Shown here: one piece after another, positions 21,540-31,668 of the stretch | Layout of the letters: the number at the start of each line of letters is the position of its first letter | Position numbering within the stretch: the stretch's first letter is position 1 | Origin: Saccharum officinarum | Taxonomy: Eukaryota; Streptophyta; Magnoliopsida; Poales; Poaceae | Direction of reading: 5' to 3' | Length of the DNA: 64,000 nt | Assembly (NCBI GenBank): GCA_020631735.1 | Contig: CM036179.1 | Location: forward strand, 19,707,063 to 19,771,062 | Notes under the pieces: generated by a model | What the model was told of the DNA's origin: nothing | The model's database searches: none | Seen by the model: only the letters and a program-made list of their open reading frames with translations | Program-made: the position numbers and the translations under genes

Positions 21540-24500
21540 TCACTTGCGCCTCTTGGCCCTTTTGCTCTCCAGCCTCTGCCGCGCCCGCTCAAACTCCTCT
21601 TCCGTGGGCTCCGAGCTGCTCGCCTTGGAGTCGCACTTGGACATGATGTTTGAGAGGATGGAGTTGAACTGGTTTTTCCGCTCAGCCCTGCGCTGTGAGA
21701 TGGCCAGGATCAGATCATTCTCCTCACTATTCTTCTTCCTGACATGGGGTTCAAAACAACAATCAGCTGGAAACAAGCAAATGGTAGCAAAATGTAACAC
21801 CTAAGAGAAACAAATGACAGATGAGTGTTCTGTGGGGACGAAAACTTACTTCACTCTCCTCTCTAACGGATTTGTTGGTGGCTCCATCTCTGAGATCTTT
21901 TTAGCCCATTTCTCATACGCCTTAGTTGACTTCAGCTCACCTGGTATCAGAAAGAGATATTTCAGTGAACATGTTCAGCAGACAACTTTGAAAGAGATGA
22001 TTCAATAGACAACTAAACTTTAGCTGCCTAAATTTAGCTGCTAGGGATCCAAACGGCCCAGCTTAAACACCAGCTAAAGTTTAGCTGAGTTTAGCTACTT
22101 CAACCCAGCTACGGGGGTGTTTAGATTGAGCTGCTAAGTTTAGTAGCTAAAGTTTAGTTCCTTTTAGTCCAATTTTATCTAAACACTAGGACTAAATGGG
22201 ACTAAATGGGCATTTAGTCATTAGTCACCAAGGGGTTGCTAAATGGACTAAGCCCAGGCTGCCTCACCTTTTAGTCCGTTTGGATCTAAACACCATGACT
22301 AAAAGGGACTAAAAGGCTCTTTTAGTCTACCAAACTAAACAAGGGTGGCTAAAGTTTAGCAACCGGTTTAGCTGGTTAAAGTTTAGCAGCTTCAATCTAA
22401 ACATGACCTAAACCTAGCTAAAGTTTAGCTAAGTCTATTAGCTGGGGATCCAAACACCCCAGCTAAAGTTTAGCTAGGGGAACTTTTAGCTAGCTAAAGT
22501 TTAGCTTTGAAATTTTAGCTAGCTAAACTTTAGTTGGGTGGATCCAAAATTCCGAACAGACCCAAACATGCATAACCAGGCCACTTAGCTGGCACTACTG
22601 TATGAATGAATCTGAGTGAAATCTTTTCAAAAAAAAAAACAGCAGCAACTGCAACCAAGTGTTTACCTTCAGCAATTGCCTCATCAATTATATCCTTGAA
22701 GCGGTGGGAATCAAGCTTTGGTTCTGAGCAAAGCATTGAGCAGAAAAGCCTAGATAGAAGGGAACAATGTCAATATAGAAACTAAAACCAGCCTATTTGA
22801 ACATTTTACAACTCAGGATAAAGGTTTGATCAAACATAAAAGGAAATTAAAATTCAAAGAAATCACCTGTTCATGTTGCCCTTATATTTTGTGTAGAGTT
22901 CCTTCAAGTCCTTTTTCTCAGAATCTGACCCTCTGTATTTAGCTTCAAATTCTTCAATGTCAGCCTCGGTGACCTGGGAAAAAATATTAAAATAAACTGA
23001 GTACTTTTATATATAATAATATACTGCCTCTGTCCCTAATATAATGTCATTCTGGCTATTCACCAGAACGAGAGCTAGAATGACATTTTTTAGAGACAGA
23101 GCCACGGAGGTAGTATTATGCTACAGCAGGGTTTTCCCTACTGTATTTCCCTAAAAAATATACAACAACAACAACAACAACATAGCCTTTTGTCCCAAGC
23201 AAGTTCCCTAAAAAATATCATTGTAAATTAATAGACAACATTAGCCTGCATTCCTGCAATTGACATAGAAGCAAACATACCTTCTTGTACATTGTTCTGA
23301 AGTACTCCTGAAGATTGTCTGCAGCTGCTCCCACCAGTGCCTAAGATGAAAAGGAAGATTCAGAAAAATATTGCTTGAATCTGAAAGGTAGAACTGGAGT
23401 GCTATAAATGAGGTGCGCACATCATCATCAGTGATGCCAGTCTCATCATATAAAGCTCTTTTCTCTGCATCACCAAGAATGGATATAACCTTCTGCAGCT
23501 GCTGAAACTTCTCTTTGGCTTCCTGGCAGCACATAACATTTGAGACTCATTGCACTAAATCTGTAGAAAAACATTCATGCTTTACGGTTGAGATCCTACC
23601 TCATCCCCAGGGTTCTTATCTGGGTGGAGGCGCAGAGCCAATTTGTGATATGCCTTCTTTATTTCTTGTTGTGAAGCAGTCTTCTCAACTCCCAGGATCT
23701 TCAAATGATGAAAGAAAAATAAACAAGACATTAAATTACTAAATTGTGATCAGGAAAGAGAACCTGAAAGTGAAACCAGACTTTCAATGCTTAGTTTCAT
23801 TAAGTGCGATCAAAGTAGTGAGCAACAATTCACTACAGTTCTGCAGTGACAGCATAGGCCAAAGAAAAACTGGAATGGATGCCACGTGATTTAGCTTTAA
23901 AGAATACGGCAAAGATGCAACCAAAAAAATCACAGCGCTGCCAAAGAAAGGTTGCCTATTATTATGTATTAACATAAAATGGTAATCATCGCTGATTCAC
24001 TGAATCAGCATTGTAATATAGTCATCCAAGAGCACAGTGATCTGTACACATTTAGGCATATAATAGTTTAACAATTCTGAAACTTCATGTAGCAATTGTT
24101 GAGTGAATAAACAAATAAACCAGGACATGTTCCTTCCCCCAAAGCAGGATACCAGATACAGGTCCAGGACAATCATGCTACCAAAGAGTCAACCAAGGCA
24201 TGACAAAATTGATAGCATGCAAACAAAAATTCAGTGATCAAACATATTAATTCTCTTCTGACACTCCTACAATTCCCCTAGACATGAATGTGACTTGTAA
24301 TCATTCAGTGACTTGTAGGATTCGATTCATTTTCACATGTTGAAATGGCATCCCGACAGAATCAGGAGACATATGTACCATGTAAGTGCGCAACCAATTG
24401 CATCTGAGAAAAAATAAACCTAGAAGCAAGCAGATCAGCATTTTGCAATTCGCAGACACTACTGTCCCAATTACTTATGCTCTCTTCCTACATGCTCTCA

Positions 24501-24894
24501 CCACCACAAGCAGATCCGAAGGACAACCACCAAATTCACGAGCAACCATACCCAAACACTAACACCAGACAAACTAATCCGAAGCCATCTAACCGGACAA
24601 GCAAAAGGGGCAATCCCTCAACCATCTGGCCGCACAAGCAAAAGGGGAAATCGCTCACCCTCGAACCCTACACCTCCCGCCTGCACACGATTCGAGCGCT
24701 GCACCCAACCCCAACCCAGCACGCAACCTTCCGCCTCGCACTTCGGCCGAGATCCCAGATAGGGTTTCGGGGCGCCTTACCTCGTAGAGGCTCTTGCCCA
24801 CGGTGGCGGCTGGAGCGGCCCTCTCATCCTCACTGCCATCAGCGTCGGCGTCGGCGTCGCGCGAAACCCTAGCCTTGCGACCCTTGCGGCCCAT
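21540..24894 (-). CDS. DNAJC9-like: DNAJC9/ATJ6-type J-domain protein, eight exons, 284 aa
   Basis: A type-C J-domain co-chaperone; it should stimulate HSP70 ATPase. Human DNAJC9 also handles histones H3-H4 (family knowledge). Exons, from the start: 24894-24781, 23698-23600, 23522-23421, 23340-23281, 22973-22867, 22749-22667, 21940-21850, 21738-21540. All seven introns are GT-AG, and the joined frame is open for 855 nt including the stop. The J domain covers about residues 36-105, with HPD at 63-65. The conserved DNAJC9 middle region (helical, RLFCSMLCS motif) follows. The C-terminus is Lys/Arg-rich (ESKRAKRRK) and, with the basic N-terminus ([12 protein letters not shown]), suggests nuclear entry. 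Length equals that recalled for Arabidopsis ATJ6. No lesions are seen. It is the only host gene recognised here. Introns 4 and 6 hold MITEs. Confidence 0.93.
22019..22560. mobile_element. Nested MITE-like block in intron 6 of the DNAJC9-like gene
   Basis: Dense CTAAAGTTTAGCT words run in both orientations. An inner inverted-repeat unit spans about 22113-22409 (GTTTAGATTGAGCTGCTAA on the left against its near complement on the right). Outer GGATCCAAAC words lie near 22047, 22446 and 22541. The architecture fits a non-autonomous DNA element inserted into a related one, probably hAT-like. Target duplications were not resolved. Confidence 0.6.
23024..23113. mobile_element. 90-bp Stowaway-like MITE in intron 4 of the DNAJC9-like gene
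   Basis: CTGCCTCTGTCCCTAAT at the left pairs with the right end (TTAGAGACAGAGCCACGGAGGTAG) over about 40 bp. It is flanked by TA on both sides (23022-23023 and 23114-23115). The whole element folds into one hairpin. Confidence 0.75.
23162..23181. repeat. (CAA)n microsatellite
   Basis: Six to seven CAA units in intron 4, followed by a CATAGCCTTTTGTCCCAAGC word that recurs in dispersed grass repeats. Confidence 0.8.
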
Positions 24895-24963
24895 TTGAAG
24901 GGAGGCGGTGGTGGTGGGGAGTGGGGACTGGGAAAGAGGAATGAAGGTCCGGGGCGATTGGGA

Positions 24964-24970
24964 TTTTATA
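24964..24970 (-). promoter_or_regulatory. TATA box of the DNAJC9-like gene
   Basis: On the minus strand, TATAAAA lies about 70 bp upstream of the ATG (24894). That implies a short 5' UTR of roughly 35-45 nt. No other TATA-like site is as well placed. Confidence 0.6.
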
Positions 24971-25146
24971 CAGGGGAGAGCGGCGGGAGCGAGCGGAAAT
25001 TTTTCCCGCCCTTTTGAGCGTGCGCGCCGGGAAGGAATTTGGCGGCGTCTCGTCGAATCGCCATGAACGGGACGGGATCCGGAGTTAGGTTTGCCAGGGT
25101 GCATGTCCGTATTTCCCAGTTTTGATTTTTGAAAAAATGCATATTA

Positions 25147-25389
25147 CTGCCTCCGTTATATTTTACATCTCACTTTGTCCTAAGTCAACCACTACTATCT
25201 TTGACCAACTATTTACTATTTTGAAAAATCTCTATAATTTCACAACATATGAATTATATATTATAAAAATATTTATCATAGTGAATCTATAAAAACGTAA
25301 ATATGTATAAATTATTTGAAATAAATAATTAAAGATATAAATATTTGACTTAGAATAAAACTAATATGACATCTAATAAAAACAGAGAG
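25147..25389. mobile_element. Stowaway-like MITE (243 bp, TSD TA)
   Basis: The left end is CTGCCTCCGTTATATTTTACATCT. The right end (GACATCTAATAAAAACAGAGAG) is its diverged complement. TA flanks both ends (25145-25146 and 25390-25391). AT-rich interior, no ORF. It lies just upstream of the DNAJC9-like promoter. Confidence 0.75.
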
Positions 25390-25410
25390 TACTAGTAAAT
25401 ATATCGTATA

Positions 25411-25700
25411 CTCCCTCTCTGTCCTAAAACTACATGTACATCTCGCCTCAAGAAATCATTTTTTAGTTTTGACTAAATATATAAAAATATTATCTCAATA
25501 TCTATGTCTTTAAATAAGTTTACTATAAAAATATATTACATCAGTCTATTCTAGGAGTAAGTTATAAATTGTTCTGAATTTTTACGTACATTGTTTTTTC
25601 TATACACCTAAATATAAGTTATCTATTGATACATAATGAAAGCCATATATTGATATTTGTCCATATTAATCAAAAATTCAATTATGTTGCCCTAATGGAA
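25411..25700. other. AT-rich DNA with a second Stowaway-like left end
   Basis: CTCCCTCTCTGTCC at 25411 after TA resembles a Stowaway terminus, but no matching right end was found. Nothing else is recognised. Confidence 0.35.
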
Positions 25701-25814
25701 ACTAGGCTAGACGTTAAGCACGTTTTGAAGGAGGAGGGAGGGGAGGAGAACTTTTTTTTTGAGGGAGGAGGGGAGGAGAACTAGGCTAGACAGTAAGCAC
25801 GTTTTGAAGGAGGC
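25701..25814. repeat. Direct repeat, 79-bp period, purine-rich
   Basis: The ACTAGGCTAGAC..TAAGCACGTTTTGAAGGAGG block occurs at 25701 and again at 25780. The copies are separated by GGGAGGAGG-rich sequence and differ at few sites. Confidence 0.8.
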
Positions 25815-26879
25815 GGCAATAAACCGTACCATATAGATGCCTTTTGCAACACAAATGGCTTCTAGTTATAGTGGGAGGGGGTACAAAATCAAAGTGCCAT
25901 ATAGGGAGGTTTATGCATTTCTCCCATGACAGAAGTGAGAGGAATCTGGCTCCTCCTGATTCCTCAAAAACAAAAAAAAAAAAGAAGTGAGAGGATGTTG
26001 CAATGGAAGATTATCTTGCAACTCCGCTTTTGACATCTAGATTAGCAGAAATAAGCTTTATTTGCCGCATGAAACAAGGTTCGATGAAAGTGACATCCCA
26101 TTTATAGTTTCGTCTGATTTTTTTTCACAAAATTGGATAACAATATTGTACTGTATAACAAAGTAGAGTTACACAGAAACTAGAGTAACACAACTTCCTT
26201 GGGTCCTGTGGAGCAAAGAAACGTGAAGTTGGATGGTTCACAGGGATAATATATGAACTTCCGGCATAGATGATAGGTAGCAATATCGATAAATGAAATG
26301 AAAGAGAGGTAGAAAACAAATTAGAACTTGGGAAATGATTTGGTTAACAAAAGAAGTACCTGTGTTTGCTCTCAAGACCTATTGCTCTCAACTAGAAATT
26401 ATCATATTAATAAAAAAGGCAACCTTATATATGTCTATAATTTTTTAAGTCAATATCAAAGTCGATAATTTTTTAAACCGACAGCAAGATTTGACGGTGA
26501 CACCATATACTTTTTTTTTGTAAACACTTGATGATCCAGTCCCCTATATTTAAATTCTGGCTTTGACCCTGCAAATCATTCTACAAACTCAATGACCATT
26601 AACCATAGTTGTAAATTCCATTTTGGTACAGGCCAGAACAGCCGAAACACCTCGTACCCTTGCGTCAGCCGGGACACAGCAACTCCCATCCCATACCGTT
26701 AAAAATACCGGCCATCTCGGTTCCGGCCGTTCCGGGCAGAACTGATGATCCGCTCAAGCCGGTACCGGTCAGTCGCGCTCCCTACCAGCACGCTCACGTG
26801 GGCGTTCAGGCCGGGCGCTGGCCTGCGGCTCTCCTAGCTTGCACTGTGATGAGCGCCGGAATACAGAGACAAGAAAGTA
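25815..26879. other. Intergenic DNA, nothing recognised
   Basis: Mixed AT-rich and, from about 26640, GC-richer DNA (ACCGG/CCGGC words near 26710-26770). Only short ORFs; none is supported. Confidence 0.45.
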
Positions 26880-27025
26880 CTCCCTCTATTTTAAATTATA
26901 AGTCGCTTTGATTTTTTTTTAGTAAATTTATTTTTTATACATCTAGATAAATAATATGTCTAGATACGTAGCAAGATGGATGAACCAAAAAATTAAAAGC
27001 GACTTATAATTTGGAACCAAGGAAG
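26880..27025. mobile_element. Stowaway-like MITE (146 bp, TSD TA)
   Basis: CTCCCTCTATTTTAAATTATAAGTCGCTT at the left pairs with AAGCGACTTATAATTTGGAACCAAGGAAG at the right. TA flanks both ends (26878-26879 and 27026-27027). The long terminal repeats make it nearly a full hairpin. Confidence 0.85.
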
Positions 27026-27187
27026 TAGTACGTAGTATGCTCTTTCCCTCACCTAACAGTAGCATGCCATTTCGGATTTCATTATTTTATCTATCCTATA
27101 CTCTTAATCCTATATACCAGGCCCCTCTCACATAATACTGCAGACCACTATTCCCAGTTTGGTGGTCCAACCAGCGCCGTCGAATCG

Positions 27188-29924
27188 TGTAACACCCTAA
27201 AATTTTGAAAAGAAGAAAAATAGGAGAAATATGATTTTTGTATATTTTTGTGAGCATGCAAACTTAGAATGATAATAATTTTTATAAATTTAAAAAAAAT
27301 CAAATATAAGGGTAGAAACATGATTGAGCATTCATGCTGCTGCATTTGAAATTTTGTGTTGAGTGGTTTAAAATCAAATTCAAATTTGATTTGAAAATCA
27401 TTTGAAAAATGAATTTGAAAAATTGGAAAAGGATTTCTTATTCTCTCTCTGCTCTCGGGCCGGTTTTCTTCACGGCCCAGTGCGTGCGGCCGCTCTTCCC
27501 TCCCTCCCGGCCGGCCTCCTTCTCCTGGGCCGAGCCCAAGCCAGCGCACGCGGCCTGCTAAGCCAGCCGCCGCCCCGTTTTTCTTCTGAGTCGCCGACAT
27601 GTGGGTCCCGCCTGTCAGCGACTGTCTTCACCTTCCTTTCTTCTTCCTCCGGTCGAACACCGCCTTCCCCTTCTTCACCGATTCGGTGATCCGAATCCCC
27701 TTCGAAATCTTCCTCCTTTCCATAACCGGTGACGCCTCCGGGCTATAAAACGGAACCCCGTGCCTCCCCGCTTCTCATTGAGCCCCTAAAACCCTAGCCT
27801 CGACATCCCGAGAAGGCCACCGTCGAAGCTCCGCCTCCACCGCCGCCTTGCCGAGCTAGCCGCCGCCCTTCGGTTGCTCTCCAGCTTCGTTCTCGCGAGG
27901 GGTAAGGTCGCGATGATGCGCTCTTTCTTTTGGTACTTTCGGTTTGGCGATTGGTGCTCGGGATGGTCCTCTTCACAAGCTCCGGCGAGCTCAGGCTCCA
28001 TCCGGCCATGGCGCCGCCGTCGGGGTTACTATGGCCGTCGGCCGCTCTCTTTCTCTCTCCCTGATCCGATCTCGGCCGTCCGTTTTGAATCGGACGGATC
28101 TTATTTAATGATACCGGTTCGCGTGAACTTTTGTAAAAGAGACCCTAAACTTTTGTGTTATCGAACCCACGGTCCAAAGCGTAAACCGGAAAATACGTTT
28201 TGATTAAATGAAAACGTAATTAGTTTCGGAAAAGAAAAATACGCTTTCTGATATTTACAGTTTTGCCATTTAATTTGTTTTAGTCGTAGAATCTTCGTTT
28301 TAACTCCGATTTGGTTCATTCAAATTGCGTTAGATTCATATTTGCGAGCTCTATGTAACTATACAACTGTACAGTAGGTTTGGATTAATTTATTTTCGAG
28401 TTTTTAATTAAAGTATTCATTTTTCTATAGGAAATCTTTGGAAATTCATAACTTTGTCGTTTTAGCTCTGATTTTCGTGATCTTCGCGTCTGTGTGATCC
28501 TAGCGAGTTGTAGATTTGTTTTAAAGACTTTTTATCTTATTTTCTTACTGTTGGTGTATTGTTCTAATTATAGTCTTGTTTGTCTATGCATGATTGCCTC
28601 TGGATGAATGTTGTTGCTATTGTTGATCGAGTATAGACGGTGAGCAATTCGTTGGAGATCAAGAGTTTTACTACGAACAAGATCACCAGGACCAGTTTGA
28701 GCAAGGCAAGTATAGCATGGGATTATCCTTGTTGTCCTATTCATATTAAGCAAATAATATCATTATGCATATATTCCTTGATAAGGATGACTTAGTATTG
28801 ATCTTATTCCTTGATACCTATTATACTGCATGGATTAGTATTGCTAGTGCTCAACATGAACTATGATCATGTAATTTGACTAATGGAATATGCAATAAAC
28901 ATTAAAAGATGATTTTATTACTATTTAAGGGTACTAGAGCATGGGGTTACTTTGGTGCTCTTGTTACTCTCCATAAGGACTCATCTATAAGCGAAAATCC
29001 GGGATTTACAGTACAACTGTGAGGGCTAAAATGGCTCTGGCTTTAGTCATATAGAAGGACCTTTTCTAGCTTGTTAGAGGTATTCCTTTATGGCGTAAGA
29101 ATGGCTTGACGAATCGGGTATAGTGCGGCCTCTGTCCTCATGTGTATAGGCTGCGTGTTATTGTGCCATCAGGAAGGGGGGCTCTACATCTGTTTGCCGA
29201 GTGAAATCTAATGGCCCTAACTTGTTAGACGAACCTTCGAAAGACTTCATAGTGAACCCTGCCGACCTTCCTTGGAAGTGGGTCAAGAGATTAGCTACCT
29301 CGGGCGAAAGGGTAAATCACGACTCACAGTGAAAGTGTACAACCTCTGCAGAGTGTAAAACTGTTATAACAGCCGTGCTCACGGTCACGAGTGGCCTTGG
29401 ACCCTTATGGAATAGTGGATCATTAATAATGAATATGTTTTTGCTATTCGTTAATCATTTCACATGGATCATATGTTTATTGTTTATATTGAGACACTTT
29501 GATATCATTGATATACTGAATTAATGCTAAATAAAAGCTACATGCTGATAAACCTATGTTATGCCTTTGAGCCTCATGAACCCCATGTTACATTTGTTGA
29601 GTACGAGATGTACTTACGCTTGTTTATTTTTCTTACTTGGATAAAAATCCGGATGGGTAACAGATGGTGCAAGTAGTGACTACTTCTACTTTCCGGAAGA
29701 TTACTAGACTTGCTGTCAACCAGTCAATGTGCCTGTGATTGGAGCTACCACGAGAGTTTTTATATTTTACTTCCGCTATATTATTGTAAAGACTATGTGT
29801 TATTAATCGTGATGTAATAACATTTGTGATGATACATCCTTTATAATTTGTTAACTTATGTGTGATTGATCTCTGGGCACACATAAGGGTATGCATTCCA
29901 TTTGGTCGATAAATGGGTGTGACA
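27188..29924 (+). repeat. 5' LTR of Gypsy 1 (2737 bp)
   Basis: It starts TGTAACACCC and ends GGTGTGACA. It contains a GC-rich promoter section with TATAAAA at 27744 and a GC-rich leader. It also has two TA(A/G)CTC(C/T)GAT units 162 bp apart (28301, 28463) and a 3' section conserved with Gypsy 2. Confidence 0.95.
27744..27750 (+). promoter_or_regulatory. TATA box of Gypsy 1 5' LTR
   Basis: TATAAAA in GGGCTATAAAACGG. An identical copy is at 36690-36696 in the 3' LTR. Confidence 0.7.
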
Positions 29925-29927
29925 AAT

Positions 29928-29939
29928 TGGTATCAGAGC
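29928..29939 (+). other. Primer-binding site of Gypsy 1
   Basis: TGGTATCAGAGC is the exact initiator-tRNA-Met consensus, 3 bp after the LTR. Confidence 0.9.
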
Positions 29940-30115
29940 TATTGTTGACTGTAGGACGCAAGCCTAGATAGAAATGGTCGATTTAGTGTCATCTTTTCAC
30001 TATTTTTTTATGCTCATTATCTTGCTCTTGTTATTTGATAAATTTTTATGCTTCTTATGTCTCATTCTATTACGAAATTTTGCCTCTATTCTAATTACAT
30101 CTAAAAACTCTGTAG

Positions 30116-30976
30116 ATGGTTCGTGGCCGCAAGACTGCCCGCATCACCACTGGAGGACACTACCCACCTCGTGCTTTGATTTCACCTGAAGAGCCACAAG
30201 AGGAAGTACCCCAGGAGAATGAGCAGACCCCTGAAGTACCAATCCAAGTGCCAGCACCTTCTCAGGAAGAACCCGAGCCTGAAGAAGACCCTGAGATCAT
30301 CGAGATTGAAGATGATGAAGAGGAGGAAGCCAATGGAGGAGAGCAACCCCTGTCTCCCCCACCTGGTGCAGCTGCTGAGGATGTGCCACCCCCTCCAATG
30401 GGTTGGACTGTGAAGATCTACCACAAGACAGGAGGAAATGCTGTTTCTCACCATCGACTTGTGGGAATGCTCTCTGCCTACTTCGCTGATTGGCACCCAG
30501 CTGTGGAGTATGTCTGTTGGGAGTACACTCATCCGCTGGAGGACACTTACTGGAAGGCAAGAGCGAGCATTTTTCCTAAGGATGAAGAAAAGGGAGCATA
30601 CCAGCTGGACAGGATGTATGCTCACATGGGTCATCGAGCTACCATGGAGGATAGTATTGAAGATGCTGCTTTTGAAGCGTGTATGGGCCTTCGCTACCTT
30701 CGCTTTGACAGCATGAAGCATGATATCCACCGCTACCTCCCTCGTGCACACCCTGACCTTGGATGGGCCATGATGGATCCAGTGTAGTTGGAACCACTTC
30801 CTCGGGTGATGGTGAACTTTGTCTATGACATGATGGAGAGGAAGCTGCAGTTAGAGGAGATGGTGAAGGCACAAGGGAAGACCATCAAGAGGTGCCAAGC
30901 AATGATTGATGAACTCCGAGCAAACCAAGGCATGGCAAAGATTTATGAGACATTAGAGCATGAGCCACGCCAGTAG
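30116..30976 (+). pseudogene. Extra ORF upstream of gag in Gypsy 1 (ORF0), one internal TAG
   Basis: Function unknown. The frame encodes about 286 residues, with an in-frame TAG at 30785-30787. The N-terminus is basic (MVRGRKTAR). A long Pro/Glu acidic stretch follows (about residues 22-85), then a folded-looking domain (about 95-220) and a helical, coiled-coil-like tail (about 230-280). The Gypsy 2 copy (47853-48623) keeps a GWT..(I/L)Y start and a DAA..A...(R)..RFD.M..D..RY.PR..P pattern, so this is a real protein family of these elements. From memory, rice RIRE3/RIRE8-type elements also have an ORF before gag; whether it is homologous needs a search. ATG directly follows a TTCTATTCT..CTGTAG splice-acceptor-like run. 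Confidence 0.75.
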
Positions 30977-31668
30977 AAAATAGGAGTCCTTTATGTAATA
31001 AGAACGTTCTTAGTAACGTCAGTTGAGTCTTCGAGTCTGTCGTGTGGTTTGAACTTTGGTGTGATAGTTGCTTTATCATTATGTTTATGTGTGAGTTGGA
31101 TTTTTGTTATGAGTGCTGGGGCTTGTAGGCATGTCTACAAGTTTCATTTTTAAGAATAACAGACTATTAGTCAAGGGAATAATAGTTAGGTTTGGTATTG
31201 TCTCGTTTCTGTCCTTGCTGTTTTCTGGAGCAGTCTGCAATATTTCTGATATGGTTCAAAAACGGTTCGTGCAACATTTATGAAATTTTTATGAGAGAAA
31301 CTAGGCTTAAGCACCTTTCAAAGGCCACTGGAATCACCTTTTTATCTGATCTGGTTCGAGAGATATAACTGTTACAAGTTAAAGTTTCTGCACAATCTGA
31401 AATCTAGAACAGTTTCTGTTGCGCCTTAGTTTTCATTAACTTAACGACAGAATCTGGTATTATGGTCTAAATAGAAGTTGTGGGGAACTTCATAAGCTTT
31501 CCAACCATATAAAGCACTCCTCTATTGGACTTCTGTAGTTCGAGATATGATTGATTTACTGAACTGATCACATTGATATTCGCTCAGAAAACTTTCAGAT
31601 ATCATTCTTTATCTTATAAGTGGTTGATAACATGGAAATCTCAAAGTTTGCATTCTTATGGATGTCAG
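30977..31668 (+). other. ORF0-gag spacer of Gypsy 1, conserved non-coding module
   Basis: 692 bp without an ORF, conserved with Gypsy 2 (48624-49312). It holds two degenerate units whose GATAT anchors lie 182 bp apart (31362 and 31544), with AAGCTTTCC at 31494 exactly 50 bp before the second anchor. The end is TGTCAG followed at once by the gag ATG, so it could be an intron or leader. Confidence 0.65.

Noticed and set aside
24477..24872. 131-codon + strand ORF
   Set aside because: It is antisense to exon 1 and intron 1 of the DNAJC9-like gene and has no recognisable domain.
25411..25560. Second complete Stowaway after 25411
   Set aside because: A left end is present but no matching right terminal repeat with TA was found.
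27148..27600. 150-codon minus-strand ORF repeated at 36235-36546
   Set aside because: It lies in both Gypsy 1 LTRs and partly in flanking DNA. Low-complexity, antisense to the LTR promoter region.
30182..30751. 189-codon minus-strand ORF
   Set aside because: It is the complement of ORF0 of Gypsy 1. The + strand frame is conserved with Gypsy 2.
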